From NCBI GenBank assembly GCA_013297925.1, contig JAAFJC010000033.1:1-35086 (forward strand): a DNA stretch of 35,086 nt, read 5' to 3'. Made by a program: the position numbers and the translations under genes. Positions within the stretch are counted from its first letter, which is position 1. Each line of letters begins with the position of its first letter. Shown piece by piece: positions 32,529-35,086 of the stretch. This stretch comes from Comamonadaceae bacterium. GTDB taxonomy: Bacteria > Pseudomonadota > Gammaproteobacteria > Burkholderiales > Burkholderiaceae_C. Below the pieces are notes generated by a model. That model was not told the DNA's origin. It was given only the letters and a program-made list of their open reading frames with translations, and searched no databases.

Positions 32529-35086
32529 TTATTTGGCAATCTGCTGGCTGGCTGAGTCGGGCGATTCGTTGCTATTGATGTTGCTAGATACACGGTAAAA
32601 ATACGTGCGCCCGGCCACTGGCACTGTATCGGTGTAGCTCAAGCCCGTGCGGAAATACGCGACGGTCAAAAACGGGCCATTGGCAGAATCAGAGCGCTTC
32701 ACGTTGTAAGACGTTGCGCCTGCTACAGCTTGCCAAGACACATTCACCGAGCCCGCCGAGCCATTTGAAAGCCCAGGAGCGGCAGGAGCTGCGCCTTGAG
32801 TCGCTACCTTCACTGCTTCCCATTTGCTCACGTTGGCGTTGCCAGCGCCCGGCCAAATGGCTTGCGCCCAAGTGGCCCAGCCGTTTTGCAAAGCCGCTGG
32901 AAAAATGTTGCGCGATTTGTATTCAGCCAAGGCCGAATGCGTCCCTTCGGCTTGATTGCGGCCTTCCGGGTTAGAGCCAGTGAGCACATAGATGGGGCGC
33001 ATGAAGTTAGCGCCGTCATCAATGCCGTCTTTGCGGTTGGATGCGTCACCTGTCTCGCTCAAATTGCCGTTGATGTTCTTGAAAAAATACTGAATCGGCA
33101 GCCAAGTCGCGCTTTTTTCAAGTTGTACCTGTTGGATCAAGTTGCGCACCTGGCGTGCCTCAGCCGTGGGCTGCGTCATCCAGACCTTGCTCCACTGAAA
33201 ATCATTGACGAAGCCCAAGGGGTTACCAATATCGGTGCGGCGCAGGCTCCAACCGTCTTGTATGTTGGGGCCTTTGTCGGTGTCTGATTCGTCTAGCGCA
33301 ACGATAGCCCACACAAAATTGCGCCCGGCTTGGCTGTAGTTGGTGAAGCGATCCATGCCATTCAAGAAGCCATAGGCATAGCCAAAATCCACAGCTCTGT
33401 GGCCGCCTGCGGAACGCTGGCCTGCATTCAATAGCAATTGCAACTGGTACCAAGAATTAGACAAATAGTCATAGTTAAATTGATTGTTGCCCGATGTGCT
33501 ACCCGTCACCCCGTCGACCAAATAACTTAAAAACGGTGACACGTCAAACACCACGCGTTCTGCACCGATCCACATGCGCGGCAGGGCTTCTTTGCTATCA
33601 AAGCCGGCCCAAGCCACATTGTTAGCTTCTTTGCCCATACCGGTCAGGCCAAACTCTTCATGCAACTCAACGTGCTTGACCATTTTCCAGAGCTGCGCTG
33701 AATAGACTTTCTTGGCGTCGTCGGGGCGATTTGCTGGAACCCGCATGTCTTTGTCTAATGTGCCAACCCAGCCTTTGCTGGTGATTTCTGATGGGAAGTG
33801 GTTACCACCAAAGTTGGTAAATGCAAAGTAGCCTTTGGGTGCGGCATTGGTCTGGCGCGGAAACGATTCGTTAAACCATGTTTTGATTTGCGATTCGCTC
33901 TTGCCTTGCAAGGACTGGCGCAGCTCTTTGTACATCTTGAAGTTCTCTGTCGCATCGACGTTTGCCTTGCCAAATGCATCGTAAGGATGGATCTCCGGCA
34001 ACCAATGGTTCCAGTCTGGGAGTTGGAAAGCCAGCGGTGTGTCGTGCTGGGCGAAGCGCTTGAATTTGTTGCTGTCCCCAACCATCAGCGCATCGCGCTT
34101 GACACCATTGGGGAAGATGGCTTTGATCGTGTCCCAGTCGTTATCCAACACATTGTTGATGCCTGCTCCAGCGGCCCATTCATCGTTGGGCTTGCTCGTC
34201 AGGCCAGGGCCAGGCTGATAGGGCGGATTCCAAGGCCGCCCGACTGCTTTGACAGGCAGGGTGCGAATATAGCTGGCGATTTGCTCGCCTTCAAGCTCAG
34301 TCAAGCCGTGAAACTTTGAGCGCTCGACGATGGATTTATTGGAGTAGCCAAAGTATTTCAAATCTCGCCCTGTGGCGGTGTGGCAATCGGTGCATTTGGC
34401 AATGATATTGGTTGCGCCGGGCAAGTAATTGGTTTTGAGCTGAGCCGTCATCCAAAGGTTTTTGCCCGCATCAATATCGGCTTGTGCTGATTTGGGCGGC
34501 CCCCAGCTCGCGGGCACAGCCTCCTCGAAAGCTGAGTCTGGCAGTATCTTTTGGCCTGCTGAATTCAGCAGGTTCATATTAATCACCCGGTAACCCATGG
34601 ACAGGCCATTGCTGGTGTTGAATCTAAAGGTGATCGTGTTGTCTCCCTGCTGCAGAGCGTTCGCAGCAATGGGAAGTCTCATTTTCAAGACGGCGAGCAC
34701 ACCGCCAATACCGCCATACCCATCCGTGACGGGGCCTTGATAGGCATCGCCTGCAGCGACTGTTTTGTTCAAGCGATTGGGCGCTGAAGTGCCCGTCATT
34801 TTGACCGTTGAGTTGTTTAAATTGACCCAAGCACCATTGTTAATTTTGACGCTTGCCTTGTCTGCATAGCGCACATTGTGAGTTTGCAGCCAAAGGTCTG
34901 TAGCTGCTGAGGCGTCGGCTGCGCGGTCAAGTTTGATGGTGATGGCAGTCGTCGTACCTTGAGCACCAAAAACCTCAATCGGCAGTTGAATTTTTGCAGA
35001 AGATGCTGGAGCCGGGGCTGGAGAAGGAGAAGGAGAAGGAGAAGGAGAAGGAGAAGGAGAAGGAGAAGGAGAAGGAGAAGGAGAAG
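32529..35086 (-). CDS. Large exported-type c-type cytochrome with FN3 domain, 5' end outside window
   Basis: The leftward frame is open to the window edge; a GTG at 34874 is internal and not the likely start. At the visible N-terminal end a (Ser-Pro)n linker leads, via APAPASS, into a carbohydrate-module-like beta region (IQLPIEVFGAQGTT onward). Then comes one heme c site CTDCH at 34394-34380 within a cytochrome-like segment ending GEQIASYIRTLP. A long region of about 500 residues, rich in Trp, Tyr and Asn, is unknown to me. A fibronectin type III domain ends the protein (PAAPGLSNGSAGSVNVSW to SESPDSASQQIAK-like tail). A secreted or cell-surface redox role is inference. Confidence 0.88.
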   Translation of the reverse strand, partial: SPSPSPSPSPSPSPSPSPSPSPAPAPASSAKIQLPIEVFGAQGTTTAITIKLDRAADASAATDLWLQTHNVRYADKASVKINNGAWVNLNNSTVKMTGTSAPNRLNKTVAAGDAYQGPVTDGYGGIGGVLAVLKMRLPIAANALQQGDNTITFRFNTSNGLSMGYRVINMNLLNSAGQKILPDSAFEEAVPASWGPPKSAQADIDAGKNLWMTAQLKTNYLPGATNIIAKCTDCHTATGRDLKYFGYSNKSIVERSKFHGLTELEGEQIASYIRTLPVKAVGRPWNPPYQPGPGLTSKPNDEWAAGAGINNVLDNDWDTIKAIFPNGVKRDALMVGDSNKFKRFAQHDTPLAFQLPDWNHWLPEIHPYDAFGKANVDATENFKMYKELRQSLQGKSESQIKTWFNESFPRQTNAAPKGYFAFTNFGGNHFPSEITSKGWVGTLDKDMRVPANRPDDAKKVYSAQLWKMVKHVELHEEFGLTGMGKEANNVAWAGFDSKEALPRMWIGAERVVFDVSPFLSYLVDGVTGSTSGNNQFNYDYLSNSWYQLQLLLNAGQRSAGGHRAVDFGYAYGFLNGMDRFTNYSQAGRNFVWAIVALDESDTDKGPNIQDGWSLRRTDIGNPLGFVNDFQWSKVWMTQPTAEARQVRNLIQQVQLEKSATWLPIQYFFKNINGNLSETGDASNRKDGIDDGANFMRPIYVLTGSNPEGRNQAEGTHSALAEYKSRNIFPAALQNGWATWAQAIWPGAGNANVSKWEAVKVATQGAAPAAPGLSNGSAGSVNVSWQAVAGATSYNVKRSDSANGPFLTVAYFRTGLSYTDTVPVAGRTYFYRVSSNINSNESPDSASQQIAK
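35021..35086 (+). repeat. Hexanucleotide tandem repeat (GAGAAG)11, continuing past the window
   Basis: Eleven perfect GAGAAG units run to the end of the window. On the coding (minus) strand they encode alternating Ser and Pro as a linker in the cytochrome protein. Units of six bases change the linker by two residues without shifting frame, so length may vary between strains by slippage. Confidence 0.95.

Noticed and set aside
34867-34876. Start of the cytochrome gene at GTG 34874
   Set aside because: The frame stays open upstream through a sensible beta-rich segment and a Ser-Pro linker to the window edge.
1-35086. CRISPR arrays, tRNA or rRNA genes, insertion sequences, prophage or integrase genes
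   Set aside because: None could be recognised on either strand; the repeats seen are irregularly spaced and not of CRISPR type.

Overview
The window looks like an ordinary chromosomal stretch of a betaproteobacterium, most likely a member of the Comamonadaceae (Burkholderiales). This rests on the gene content (class I fumarase near acs, mogA next to darP/yjgA, ybiB overlapping cobA, trmJ next to cysE), a moderately high G+C content judged by eye, and a dispersed short repeat of a kind I associate with that family. I cannot name the genus. There is no rRNA, tRNA, phage, insertion sequence or CRISPR array that I can see, and no gene-free gap exceeds 300 bases.

Layout. 1-6478: a glyoxalase-fold protein (cut by the window edge), the DNA glycosylase nei and acetyl-CoA synthetase acs read leftward; a YqhA-type membrane protein, class I fumarase and glutamate racemase murI read rightward. 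6624-13321: a probable efflux operon (RND adaptor with huge Gly/Ala/Pro-rich insertions, RND pump) followed closely by a PhoD-type phosphatase. 13361-14000: a small toxin-antitoxin module with its own operator-like palindrome. 13997-17156: yhiN-like flavoprotein, cobA and ybiB, leftward. 17261-22281: a SulP transporter fused to STAS and cyclic-nucleotide-binding (CNB) domains, a fatty-acid-hydroxylase-family membrane enzyme, trmJ and cysE, rightward. 22286-27480: a leftward run of a tautomerase, darP, mogA, two tandem LysM-FecR paralogues and a stand-alone CNB protein. 27550-29437: a Tat-exported dienelactone-hydrolase-like protein and a ZIP metal transporter. 29443-32338: pstS with a Pho box, sseA and a DMT permease, leftward. 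32529-35086: a large secreted-type c-type cytochrome/FN3 protein whose 5' end lies outside the window and begins with a Ser-Pro repeat.

The most striking feature is a dispersed repeat of about 40-85 bp (core ATAGCTGCTTGCGCAG, variable bases, TATGCCGGCGACTG, then an A/T-rich tail). I count twelve reasonably clear copies plus two doubtful ones. Six are intergenic, each just upstream of a start codon. Six lie inside the reading frames of five conserved genes (murI, yhiN-like, ybiB, trmJ, sseA twice), where they add peptide segments in at least four different reading frames without breaking the ORF. This resembles the behaviour of the Rickettsia palindromic elements, but the sequence is unrelated as far as I can tell.

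Second-tier points of interest are the LysM-FecR pair with its CNB partner near the SulP-STAS-CNB fusion, mutually exclusive hairpins upstream of murI, and the swollen RND adaptor.
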